Shown here: one piece after another, positions 48,901 to 59,923 of the stretch
Layout: every line of letters begins with the position of its first letter
How positions within the stretch are numbered: the stretch's first letter is position 1
Origin: Bilabrum cf. latius
Lineage: Eukaryota > Bigyra: Bicosoecida > Bigyra > Bicosoecida
Direction of reading: 5' to 3'
DNA length: 64,000 nucleotides
NCBI GenBank assembly: GCA_965178125.1
Contig: OZ237746.1
Span: forward strand, 62,001 to 126,000
Notes under the pieces: generated by a model
Databases searched by the model: none
Told to the model about the DNA's origin: nothing
Seen by the model: only the letters and a program-made list of their open reading frames with translations
Translations under genes and position numbers: made by a program

Positions 48901-49398
48901 AGCAGGACACGATGAGATAAATGATGGAGGGCCTTTGGTAGCCACCGCTTCGGACAGAAAACATCCTAGTTGAAAATACACTTGATGCAGCAGAGATCTC
49001 TGCCGCACGATCAGGTTTTCCGGAGCATGCCGCCTGTGAAGCAGCCATGATCGGCTGCGTTGTCACCGTGACACAAGGAAGTATTGCGGCGCCTCCGCGC
49101 GCACCAACAAGAAGAAATCACTCACCAACTGCCGCGACATATAGAACCTGCAAAGACGAGGGCGTGGCTCGCCATGCAGGCCGGTAGGGGTGCTTTTGGT
49201 GGGCAAGTGAAGCGAAACAGGCGTCGAGGTCCGTTGCAGCCCAGCGACTGAGCAGCTGGTGCCTCCGATCTGACTTCTTACCTCCCATCCGCATCGTTTC
49301 TGGGTTCTTTGGTAGTAGTAAAAGGCACACTGGCACAAACTGACGATAATGACGGTCGTGGCTGCGTGCATGGTGAGCCGAATTGTTGCAACAGACAT
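45944..49398 (-). CDS. Channelrhodopsin-family protein with receiver-like C-terminal region
   Basis: Six exons whose phases all close: 49398..49282, 49147..49126 (22 nt), 48869..48634, 48548..48380, 48251..48172, 47875..45944; 851 residues. Order of channelrhodopsin landmarks: QKRCGWEVLYVAAVE (helix A/B), MRYGGWLATCPVLLI (helix C), TLTLLILDQLMIVFG (helix D), FFTSWTMFPLVWLLGPEGFG (helix F), ILHAILDIVSKNVQSF (helix G, retinal Lys about residue 211). The DC-gate Cys and Asp are present. The counterion Glu of RYAEW is Gly, and the pore glutamates of helix B are mostly missing. The C-terminal 600 residues hold a segment like a response-regulator receiver (VRVLIVEPDPVRQRMMEDAL) that lacks a clear phospho-site, acidic and Gly-rich linkers, and an Arg/Ser-rich end. 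One UAG (46373) is Gln. No enzymatic output domain is seen. The extreme N-terminus may need another upstream exon. Confidence 0.88.
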
Positions 49399-49660
49399 CA
49401 ATGCTCGGACAGTCCAATCGGGCTATAGCAGAAGCAATGTATTGGTTCTCACACGCCCATGTCGAAAGCCCAAGCTCTACGTTAATAGTACTAGCCATGT
49501 TCCTACCAAGCTGATTACTTTGAAGGTAATAAGGATGCCCTCGGTCGCAGCCTGCTCGTGGTCGCATGATTTGGCGCCGCGAGCAGTGGTTCCGTGCGGG
49601 AAAAGGAACGTTCCATGCTCCAATCAAGATTCGAAATGAAGTTTTGACAAATCGCGATCA
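49399..49660. promoter_or_regulatory. 262-bp head-to-head spacer, channelrhodopsin-like gene / acid phosphatase
   Basis: Starts diverge from here. The opsin frame is open upstream without an ATG, so part may be 5' UTR or an upstream exon. No defined element was recognised. Confidence 0.4.
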
Positions 49661-52042
49661 ATGAGGTTTGCTCGGGTCCTGTAGGCAGTCAGAGTATTGC
49701 CAGCGCTTAGTGCGGCAGTCTTAGCTGGGAAAATGCAGTCCAGTGCTGTTGAAATGGCTACAGATTCGGAGAATTGTCCGGCCCTTGAATCGTATAGCGT
49801 TTCAGTCTCTAGACCGTACCGGCCCGTCAAACCACTGAATGCCTAGAACAAACTATCACTACGGCGATCGGTGGTGGTGTTCCGCCACGGCGACAGGTCT
49901 CCCATTTCGAACTAGGTGAACAATCATGTTGTGGTGGACCGCGAAGCCGAGCAAGAATGGGATGGCAAGCTGCCCAAATAGCGCGATATCCGAAAGCTGG
50001 CAGCCGCTTCGCCTGGTATGTATCCAAACGACGAAGCAAGCGACCGAACAGGTCGGGTGAGTCGGAAGAGCTGCTTGCTGTGTGCCAGCATTGGAGCGCT
50101 GACGTGCAATGTCCGATATCGAGGCTGCGCGTGTGTATATTGCCTGTGATCATGTTCTTCGAGCCGAAGAACCGTTGTTTTCTGTACAGAATCTGTTATT
50201 TCGCAGGAATGGCCGCGGGGCTAGCTGACCGCCCGCGGAGTGTCCCAGCTGAGGGAGCTCGGCACCGAGCTCAGGAGGTGGTACGTGGGCGGTGACTGCG
50301 CCTCGGCGTTCCGTGACCAGCCCGAAGCAGCAACTGCCGCTGCTGCTGCTCGTGGGTCGGGTGGCCTGCTTCCACGCACCCTCCCGTGCCAGGGAACAAC
50401 CCTCCGCACGGCGGCCCAGCCCCTGCCCCAGTCAGCGCCTTCCGTAGGCAGCGGCTCCAGCGAAGCGCCTGCACGCCCGTCACAGTCCGCAGCATCCGCC
50501 GATCCCCCCCCTGGCGGGCTGCTGCACCTCCGCTCCACTAACATAACGCGCACTGTGCAGTCCCTCCAGGCACTCCTGCAGGGATTGTACCCAGAGGGGG
50601 CCAGGGAGCAGCGATGCACGACGGGTGCACAAGAGGATGGCAGTGGGGGTGGAAGCACTGGCAGTAGCGCGATGGCCCAGACCCCGATCGAGGTGGCTCC
50701 CTTTGAGCAGGAGAGCGCTTTCAGGGCGGGAGGCAAGAAGTGCCCCGCACTGGCTGACCACCATGAGGCGCACATGGGCAGGGTGGTGCGGCACAGGCAC
50801 AGGCAGCGGGCCAGGGCCAGAGCCAGTGGCAGTGGCAAGCAGGGAACAGAGGCGCCCTCTTCCTCCTCTCGAAAGGAAGCGCGCAAGCACCCGCTGGCAT
50901 GGGAGGGGCCAGAGGGCAGGATCAGGAGGCAATTCGGGATACCAGAGGATACGCCCCTCCACTGGCTCCAGCTGCAAGAGCTGCTTACATGCTCGGCAGC
51001 ACATGGCATCCCGCTGAGGATGCCCGATTCAGGAAACAAACGGGGTGAGAGAGTCACGGAGCACGTGCCCTTGCAGCTGGTGCGGGATGTCCGAGCCAGG
51101 GTGGTGGCCGAGACGAGTCTCGAGATGCACGCCCCTGGCATCCTGAGGCTGGTGGTGGGGCCTCTGCTGGGCGAGCTGCTCGCGTGGGCCGGGGCCCGGC
51201 CCGCACCCGATGTGCCACCGGGGGTGCAGACCCCCGGCGGGCTGCTGGGGGCTCCCCACGGCCCCTCCCCTCTGACTGCCGACCTCTCCACTGGCCCGAG
51301 GCTGGTCCTGTACTCTGGGCACGACACCACCGTGCTGCCACTGGCGGCAGCTCTGGGGGCCAAGCTGGACGACTGGCCCGCGTATGCATCTTCCGTGGTG
51401 ATCGAGGTATACGAGCAGGAGCAGGAGCGGGAGCAGGAGGGAAGGGAAGCCCCGCGGGGGATGAGGTACGTTAGGGCGATGCTCAACGGACATGTGCTGC
51501 CGCTGCGGGACTGCTTGCTGGGCGAGTCGGAGCACAAGCGGAGGGTGCGTGCGGCAGTGCGGCAGGCGGTAGGGAGGCGAGGGAATGAGACTGCTGCTGG
51601 TGCTGGAGGAGTCGTAGGAGGAGGAGGAGGTGGTGGTGGTGGTGGTGGTGGTGGTGGTGGTGGTGGTGGGCCGTCCCGACTCGCTGGGACCGGTGGGCTG
51701 CTGGACCCTTGGCTCAGCGATCCGACCCTGGTGACTGTGGAGGAGCTTGGGCAGGCCTGGGAGGCACTGGTGCCCGGCGACTTGGGGCGGGAGTGCTGGA
51801 GCGGGGAGGCGGCCCAGTGGCTGCTGGCTAGCGGGGCGGGGGGGAGGGTGGCTCGTCGACTGGAGTCGGAAGCCAGGAGACTTGAGACTGAGATGCAGGG
51901 GGTTAGAGGAGAGAAACGGGTAGGAGACGAGAGCCTGGGCGAGAAGCTGGACATTGCAGGCTCCGAAGGCAAAAGGACGGTGGACGTGGCCGGGGGCAGC
52001 AGAGCGGCTGGAGACAAGGGTGTGGACGGATCCACTTTCTGA
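49661..52042 (+). CDS. Histidine acid phosphatase (ACP6-like, histidine phosphatase clade 2)
   Basis: Exons 49661..50015 and 50190..52042 (GTATGT...CTGTACAG, phase 1) give 735 residues. The active-site signature VVVFRHGDRSPIS lies in exon 1, GQLTARGVSQLRELGTELRRWY follows at the start of exon 2, then STNITRTVQSLQALLQGLYPE and the second catalytic motif LYSGHDTTVLPLAAALG. The family removes phosphate from small esters; ACP6-type enzymes act on lysophosphatidic acid, but the substrate here is open. Five UAGs are Gln; the one at 50222-50224 is the Q of GQLT. The N-terminus (RVLQAVRVLPALSAAVLAG) could be a signal or mitochondrial peptide. A long Gly/Ser/Arg insert between the motifs and a poly-Gly run near the C-terminus are unusual. 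UGA stop. Confidence 0.88.
51615..51669 (+). repeat. GAG/GGT trinucleotide run coding poly-Gly
   Basis: An in-frame (GGA)n-(GGT)n microsatellite in the phosphatase CDS encoding about 18 glycines. Confidence 0.9.
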
Positions 52043-52476
52043 TCAGCTGGCTTCCTCGCAAGCGAATTGGCATGATGATTGGGGAATAGGTCGTGGAGAA
52101 CTCTGGGTAGATTATTGAAGCCTGGCCGACCCTTGCGACCAGAGCCGTGTCAATGATCGAGGTCGCACGTGTCAGCGACAGTACAGACTAGACTGCTGCG
52201 GTGGATGGCGCCACGGGCAAGTCTGTATGGGTGGTGAGTCGGTTGGTATGATGAGACCTACCCATGTGGAAGTCGTGGTTCTTACATGTGGATCCGGATG
52301 GTCGCGGACGAGACGTGGTTATGCTGTCTCGAGCAGCTTTAATTGATCCATGGATAGGTCATGCTTGACCCTCAATCAGATTTCAGATCCTCTCCTCTCC
52401 TCCCAAACCCCTTCCCGCGAACAACGCCATGGCGTACATCCGTGGATGCCCCGGTCTGCAAGGCGGCCGGCGGCGC
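52043..52476. other. Convergent 3' spacer
   Basis: 434 bp between two UGA stops. No coherent coding frame; presumably 3' UTRs. Confidence 0.4.
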
Positions 52477-55400
52477 TCACTCGGCCTCCACAATCTCTTT
52501 CGCCTTACCGTAAACCGACCGGATGCCGTCACCCACAATATCCACCACCTATCCTGACAGCAACCAAGCCGTAGCTCCCGCCGCAACCCCCGCTATGATA
52601 GCTCCGACGGCGGCACCAGGCGCAGCCCCGACTCCTCCAAACCATGCCCCAATTGCAGCTCCTGCATTTGCACCTGCTGCCGCTCCTGCCGTGGCAGACT
52701 CGATAACAGCAAACCTCACTGCTCCTGCAGCTGCCACTTCAACTCCTAGCATGCCACCTTGTGCAGCGAGCTCCTAAACAGGATCATCAGCTGTGGCTAC
52801 TGAATAGACGATCACTCCCGCCTTGAGTGCTTGTCCCCCAATCTTGGCAAATCTGGAGTCCAAGACCCTATGCATCTTGTCGACTCCCTGCTGCAACCCC
52901 TTTATAATGGGTTGCTCTTTGATGAGGGATAAGCGGATCTTGGATGCATCCACCTTTTGCATGACAACTACTGGCCCTCCCGTCTGCCCATGCGCCCCGT
53001 TGAGCCTAGCTTTGACCAGGGCTCGCACCTCGCGTGTTACATCGCTGGCAAATTGCTCTAGCTTTTGAGGGCGAGGTATTCGAAGCTTAACACCGCTATT
53101 ACTTGCTTGTTCGAAGGCCTTCTCTAATACTTTGGGGTCCGCACGCCCTCTTTCATCGACAGGGAGGACGAATCGAGTGCAAGCCATGGATGATCCAGGC
53201 TTCTTCGCACGACGGACCTGCTTTTTGGCGACCGGCAAATCTAGGGGCTTACTCCTCGCCGGGATTAAGCTCCTTGCAGCGTCCATGATGTTCTTGTGCG
53301 GTAGCCCTGAGCGCGCGATAGATGAAATTGGGGACAGCGAAGGGTGCAGCTTTGCCTGATGCACAGAGGCACCTGCGATTTCTCCCGTATTTAGCAAAAA
53401 GCCTGCGATATCTGCAGCGGTTGCATGCCACCCCTCCTCACTTCGAAGCACTTCTCCATTGATTTGCGTATCAAAGGTCCTTCCATTAGCCTGCATGGAG
53501 GACTACCCTAACCTATATTCCAGCGTCACGTCTTCGGTAGTAACCAAGCCTGGGCCTCTTAGACCATCTACCTTCGAGAACTCCATAAGAGATGCCCTTC
53601 CGCTGGGCTCTACGACAACGAGACTCAAGTTTGCATCTGGGCCTTTTTCCCGAGCCAAAAGCATCCGAGTTCCACTTGGAGTGGGCACAACGACTGTCTT
53701 GGACGCCTTGTTCCGGAAGTAATACCCGCCGCTGCCGGTGTCCATTGACCTGCTCCGGCCCCCTTCTGCAGTGCAGAAAGTGGCCGCAAAGTCGTGAAAT
53801 TGACCTGGGGTCAGGTTTCCGCGCTATTCATCTCCTACACCACACGTTCTGCACGCGGCAGCGATCCCAGCAGCTGTCGCTGGCGTTGGGTAGACCAGGC
53901 CGGGAACGCTCTTGGGGAACGCTTGCAATGCACCACTATTCCTTCCACTGCAAGGATAGCCAGGGACATCACCACCCTCACTACTACCACGGGCACTGAG
54001 CATCGTAGTATCTTGTACCAGCTGCCTACGGCTAGGGTCAAACAAGGAGACTTGGGGCATGCCTGCAGCAACCGCGAAGTCTAGTCGGCTTGGCGGCTCC
54101 ACCGCCTTTGTCCGCTTCATGGTTGGAGCTAGCTTCACCCCACCGTATGTGGAGGCCCAGGTCGACGACGGCCCACATTTGCTTGATCCGCTCACTGCAT
54201 CAGGGTCGATGATGGTGCCGATTTTCAGGGGCCTCGCAATCCACTCCAGTTTGTCTCCGTCAGTATCTCCTCTTTCGCGAGTCAATCCAACCCGGCCGGC
54301 CTCCACCCGGCGAATGACGAAGCTCTCGAGCGTTGTCCCAGCGCCCTAAAACAGAACTTTAGTTCCTTGTTCCGGAACCTCAACCTTGGCATGACGTCCT
54401 TTGACAGACCGAAACCCTCGCGGCGTGAACGTGTGTAGCGGTCGCACCCTTGGAGACGGCAGTCGGATCTACTCGGTCCAAAGACTGCTCCAGCCGTCGT
54501 AACGAATAGTGATGGCCACTTTACGACCTTTCTCACCAGCAGCCGCACCGCCATCGGCAGGACCTGTGTCCTCCTCGAAGGCGCTCACGGAGACAATGCT
54601 GGCTGTGTACCACCCGAAGCCCTCATCTCGGACGTCCAATGATTGCCCTACCTGCAGCCCTGCTCCATTTGGTCTGCCATGAGCGTCCAAGGGGGCGGCT
54701 AGCAGCGTGTCAAAGGGGAGCTTCCGCAGGCGCAGCAAGTTCAGCGCCAAGGGTTGACCAGGGCTGCCCTCGGGTGCGCCAAGGTCACGTACCCATACCC
54801 TGGCCTGGTCACCCTTGCCCTCCTATCTGATCACAGTGCACTTCACAAGGCCTTCCTCAAACCCCGGAGCAGGCAGTCCGGCGTTGGTCCTTCGTAACAC
54901 CTCCGAACCGTCTGCAGGAGCCACGGTGTAGCCCACCCTCTCTGGACGCCACTCTGTAAACTCCCCGATCTGAGCCACGTGGTCAGTATCGCAAGGAATC
55001 CACAGGTCCCAGTCCTTCGGGTAACCATGGAAATGCACACACACCCTGTTGAGCTCCGCATTTACGTCCATGATAACAGCCTTGTGCCACGTGAAGAACT
55101 CGTCATTGGCATCAATATTCTGCCCAGGGTGTACACCTCCTCCTGCGACGCCGGCGGCCACACCATCTAGGGTCGGGGTGTACGCCGGGAGCTGGAGCCG
55201 GAAGCGCGCGATGGGAATATCCAGGCGCTGGCCATCGGTACAAATGGGTGCTGCCAGCCACGGAACCCGCAGATCCTTGCACAGTCTGACCTTAACCTTG
55301 GCAGCATCGCCATGTCCCTCGCAGCTCATGACTGTTGCCTCAACACACAATGGAGCTCCAGAGAAGCTGCCGACAATCACCTCACCTTTTGACCCCGCAG

Positions 55401-56880
55401 TCGGAAGGACAATTGTGCCGGCTCCACGGCCAGAGCTGCGCATTCCGACGTGAGTGTGGGTATGCAGAGGTGCGATCCGCTCTAGCGGGATCCACTCATC
55501 CATTTCGGCTCCCCACCCGTCGAAGTGGACCAGAACGACGCACTATGACCCTGCAGCGCTGATATTTACCACCTCAGCTGTGTAGTACGTGAAGTAGCGG
55601 TCGCATGCGTCCACCACAGAGCCGACTGGAGGCACCCACCCATCCTCCCCGGCGTCAGCGACCTGCTTTGCTATCTCTTCCTGTTTGCCTGTGAGCACGA
55701 AGCTGGATGGAATCACCGAGGATGCGAGCAGAACAGGTGCCCACGTCGCCGTCCTGGCAGCTGCTGCTTCTGATGCAGGCATGACCGTCAGCGCCCCGTC
55801 TGCTGGGTTGAATGCGCACGGCGAGCCAGATGCCACATTTGCGATATTGCGGATAGCCTCGGGATGCGTGTGTGCCTCAACAAGTTTCACGGCCTCTGAC
55901 TACGCCAAGCAGAAGGCACCAATCAGGCGATAGAACTCCCTAAGACGGGCGAACTACGGCAGCACCTCTGCGGTAACGTCAAGGTGCTCGTTGAGATCGT
56001 CTACGAACCTAGAAAAGGAGGACTAGCGCATGTTGTCCCACTTGACTAGACCACACCTTTCGATGAAATCGCCGCCCGGGGCGTGTGGATCCGCGCCGCC
56101 GGCCCCTGACACTGGGGCAGCCGACCTGCCGACGACCGCATCGGGCGTACCTTCGCCATCTGCAGCCCGACTAGCTCGGCTGCCATCACTATCGGCACGT
56201 TCGGGCTCCCCAAAGGCCTCAAAGCAAACCTTTACATTTGCCTCTTCGATGTCGAAGGTGGTACCATTGCCGTCGGTTGTGGCAGAGGCGGAATATCCTA
56301 CATCCTCCACGCAGTCGAACCACATGCGGCATGCTACTGGCTCCGTTGGGATATCGATTCCTACCAATGTGGCGTCCTCCCGCGCCTCCTGCTTCCGCTG
56401 AGGGACAGACCGCAGGTGATGCGCGGTGGCATCCGAAAGGCCACGCGCCGTAAGCCCGATCATCATGGGCCTGACAACGAACGGCGGCTTGGTGGACACC
56501 TCCGTCCCCTGCGACATCCACTTTAGGTACATATCTGCATGCAGCATCGTGACTCCGATGCTCGAACCAGCGAGACACGGCGGCTGGATTGTGATCTGCT
56601 GCAGTGGCTCTGGTCCCAACTTGCGTGAGAGCGGATCGAGGGAGATGCTGGCCTTTGTGATGAAATGCCTTGCCACTAGCACCACGTCCTCTGCCGACAA
56701 CAGGGCCTCGGCCGGGTCCTCAGCTGGCACCATCAGTAGCTGTATCTTGTCTCCCGCTGCATCAATTTTGACACCCTTGACCCCGAGATAGAGCTGGTTG
56801 CCATCTCGGTTGAAGTTGAGACCACGGAGCTCTCTGGGCAGGAAGCCGTTGACATCACGAGGCGTGATTGGGTCGCTCAT
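52477..56880 (-). CDS. Large protein with three chromo-barrel/tudor-knot-like modules and glycine-zipper tail
   Basis: From the ATG at 56880 to UGA at 52477 the frame is open for 1,467 residues if about 11 UAGs are Gln. The N-terminal 300 residues resemble no family I can name (LNFNRDGNQLYLGVKGVKI, ADMYLKWMSQGTEVSTKPPF). Three modules follow with the barrel pattern of an aromatic-rich opening and a Y/F-DGW...W ending: DRYFTYYTAEVVNI...VLVHFDGWGAEMDEWI (about 55600), DEFFTWHKAVIMDV...VHFHGYPKDWDLWI (about 55090), DEGFGWYTASIVSV...IRYDGWSSLW (about 54600). After a mixed region comes a C-terminal small-residue stretch (GAAIGAWFGGVGAAPGAA, AVGAIIAGVAAGATAWLL) that looks like a membrane-inserting glycine zipper. 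The frame stays open upstream of the ATG to about 57118 without another ATG, so 5' exons may be missing. Function unknown. Confidence 0.65.
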
Positions 56881-57717
56881 GTTGGCTTCTAGCTTGTCCT
56901 TTAGGGTGCCAAGTGGCAAGCACCTGTATAGGGCGTCGGCCCGACTTTTAACGAAGAGATGATAGTCCCCGTCCGCGCGGTATTCTTTGGTTGCTCTCTG
57001 ATACGTGGTGGTTGCTGACCTATAGGTTTGTTCATCATCTGGCGACTGCGTGAGAGTTAGTAGGCAGGAAGACTTATTTGCAATGAACTATGACGGCTGC
57101 AGCAAGCACTTTGTCCATATTCAATTAATTAATGGAGGCCACAGGCAGACTGGGCCCTTTAGTGCGTGCCCAATCCGATGGACAGGTGTGAAAACGGCAA
57201 TGGATATATTTAGGAGAATTAAGCTCACCATAGCCGAAGGTACCATTGCGGCCATTATGAAGAAGGCGTTCTGGCTCCGCCTGCGACGCTGGACAAAACT
57301 GAGACTGGCAAAACAGTGAAGCGGGTAGAGTGAGAGCGATCCGAATAGACATGATATAGATCAAGCACCAAACTAAGCATTTATCATATGTCTTTACAGA
57401 ATGGGCCAATTAATACGAGCTGCGAGTATCCGAAGGACCGCTGGTCGGGTTTCCCGCCCCCACACTCGACCACACGCGACCGGGACCACTGATATATCGG
57501 ATAGTTTGCACGAACGACAAATACAACAAACTTTCTGTATCACACTCTATCATACTCACGAATATAGTATGGATACCACTGCGGACAAAAGGTGTGTCAG
57601 ATGAAGCTGGGCAAAAATCGGTATCTGGAGAATGCCGTCAATTGTAACGGAACTTTAAAAATAAAATGTGGTTTCTTGCGGATTCCGGAATCCGGAATCC
57701 GGATCATTGATGGCCCC
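56881..57717. other. 5' region of the tudor-knot-like gene up to the retroelement edge
   Basis: The coding frame may extend to about 57040, where CTCTCACGCAG looks like an acceptor. A possible short first exon ending ATG|GTGAGC lies near 57230. AT-rich beyond that. The last bases before the element contain a GATTCCGGAATCCGGAATCCGG tandem. Confidence 0.35.
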
Positions 57718-58097
57718 TGATGGTTGGTAATGTGGATCTGTCGATCAACCGCTCAATGCTTCGCTCCCCCAGCACTCTCCCTCTCCCGCCACGCGCCACT
57801 CGTGCGCCGCTACCCACCGTCGCCCACTCGTCTGTCGCTAGCACGGCCGTCTCCGTGCCGCCTAGGCCCGGCTGGCCGCTTTGTCCTGCCCTCAGCTTCC
57901 ACTCTCGTACCTAGTACCTGCTCCTCGTAATCTCCTCCTTCCGTGGCGCTTTGGTTTTGGCTGGTGCTTCCCCGGGCACTGGGCAGGCGGCACGGACCTT
58001 TCAAGCCGCTATGGGGACTACCTGCCACTGGCCACGGGATCTACACTGGGCCCCCCTTTTGGCTGTTCGCCCATCGAACGCCGCAAGGAACACCCAC
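57718..58097. repeat. 380-bp direct repeat, distal copy (B2)
   Basis: Identical as far as I can read to 59536-59915 and in the same orientation. The first shared base follows different flanks, so both borders are sharp. It marks the 3' end of the element. Confidence 0.9.
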
Positions 58098-59535
58098 GCC
58101 GCCCCGACCTAGGGGACGCCACCACGCAAAAAGAAGAAAAAATCTTGAACTCGATCGAGTTAGGGCATCACCGCTCGCACATCCCGCCCAGCCCACCACG
58201 CTCGACACGGTCCTGTATGCTCACCGCAGCCCCAGCACAGTCGTCACCCGGTCCGCTCCTATTCAGGCTCCCATTGCCTTACCCTCTGTGAGGATACGGG
58301 GTCCGGCTGCTGTCCGCACGTTGCCGTGCCTCTTGCAGCACCACAGTGGTCCTCCACTGCAGCGTACGCTGTGCAGGATCTCGCCTCGCTCTCTCGGTGG
58401 GTGTCGCCGGTGCGACTGTCCCAGGGTCGATCCGAGATTCAGGCTCTCCTCTCGGCTGTGCAGGTCACTCTGTCCCCCTTCGGCCACGGAGCCATCCAAA
58501 GGACAGAAGTTTCCTGGGCCCGCAACGCGGTTCTTTGTGCTTCCAGAAAAACAGAGGTGCTCCAAATGGGGGATTTTACGGCACGGACCACACCTCTGCT
58601 CCCAGTCTCATGACCACCTCACGCGTGGCCACCTCACACCCGTCCCCACTGTTGCAACCGGGAGGGTGGGTTGCTTCCGACCTATAGCCGGATTTACAGC
58701 GATCAACATGAGGCACGGACCTCATACTGACCGCACCCACCCCTACTCCCACGCCTACTTGACTCAGCCAAGTCCCTGGCCCCCCAAGCCACCCACCAAC
58801 GGTCCTGCTAACAGTGGCCATCGGCACCAGATGCGACCACGGAGCCTCATCTGGTTGGTGAAATGGGATGGTGGCAAAGGCCACCACCAGTTCGTCCACG
58901 TGTTCTAGATGGCTAGACGCACGCAGCTTCCCTGGCCCCGTTCCGTTGCCCTCCGCAACGCTTAAATGTTGGTAGCTAGGTATGAGTGTTGGTACCCTCC
59001 GAATCTGCGCCGCCATCCTGCGTGGGTGCCACGTGGTCCCCCCGTTGTCAGGGGGTCCACATGAACAGAAAAGAGGGCTGGTTCATGCTGGTACTGAGTG
59101 CGGAGGGAGGAGGAGCGGTCTGCCTCCGCCCCCCTCCCAAGAGAATATTACACACACTACCGGGCAGCAGTGACACACACACACTTACCCGCCCCTAAGA
59201 CGCCCTGTCTCGCTGAGTAAACCTTATCCGCCTGGCACCCCTCCCTTCAGCTGTAGGCCCCTCTGTTGTCCGCCAACTACTGGTCCCCCCTCACCTCCCG
59301 GCCTCCGCCGCGATGCCGCCCCATCCATATCCGAAGGAAATGGGGCCAACAAGACAAGAAACAATTCTATAAAAGTAAAAATTATTTCCTTTATCTTCTT
59401 CTGAATTCCCCTAAGTGAGAGCGCTGGTCTCGCTCAGCTCGTACTCGGAATTGATCCGATCAGTATACCACTATCGGCCCAAACATCACTGTACATGGAT
59501 GCTCTGTATTCGTCAGTAGGGGTGCCATTGAATCA
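58098..59535. repeat. Unique 1,438-bp block between repeat copies (candidate A2)
   Basis: In a PAT-type terminus this block should be duplicated at the element's 5' end, which lies outside the window. A plus-strand open frame (57943-58908) crosses it; I see no protein homology in it. Confidence 0.5.
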
Positions 59536-59915
59536 TGATGGTTGGTAATGTGGATCTGTCGATCAACCGCTCAATGCTTCGCTCCCCCAGCACTCTCCCT
59601 CTCCCGCCACGCGCCACTCGTGCGCCGCTACCCACCGTCGCCCACTCGTCTGTCGCTAGCACGGCCGTCTCCGTGCCGCCTAGGCCCGGCTGGCCGCTTT
59701 GTCCTGCCCTCAGCTTCCACTCTCGTACCTAGTACCTGCTCCTCGTAATCTCCTCCTTCCGTGGCGCTTTGGTTTTGGCTGGTGCTTCCCCGGGCACTGG
59801 GCAGGCGGCACGGACCTTTCAAGCCGCTATGGGGACTACCTGCCACTGGCCACGGGATCTACACTGGGCCCCCCTTTTGGCTGTTCGCCCATCGAACGCC
59901 GCAAGGAACACCCAC
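59536..59915. repeat. 380-bp direct repeat, proximal copy (B1)
   Basis: Starts 8 bp after the recombinase stop. Same orientation and sequence as 57718-58097. Confidence 0.9.
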
Positions 59916-59923
59916 TGGCCCAG

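Noticed and set aside
45944-49398. Rhodopsin guanylyl cyclase or histidine-kinase rhodopsin
   Set aside because: No cyclase signature and no H/N/G boxes in the C-terminal 600 residues; only a receiver-like segment.
50221-52035. 604-codon minus-strand frame opposite the acid phosphatase
   Set aside because: Ser/Pro/Ala-rich antisense shadow. The plus strand has both catalytic motifs and consensus splice sites.
57718-59915. Pair of LTRs of an ordinary LTR retrotransposon
   Set aside because: Both copies lie on the same side of the RT/recombinase ORFs, no integrase or protease is seen, and a tyrosine recombinase is present.
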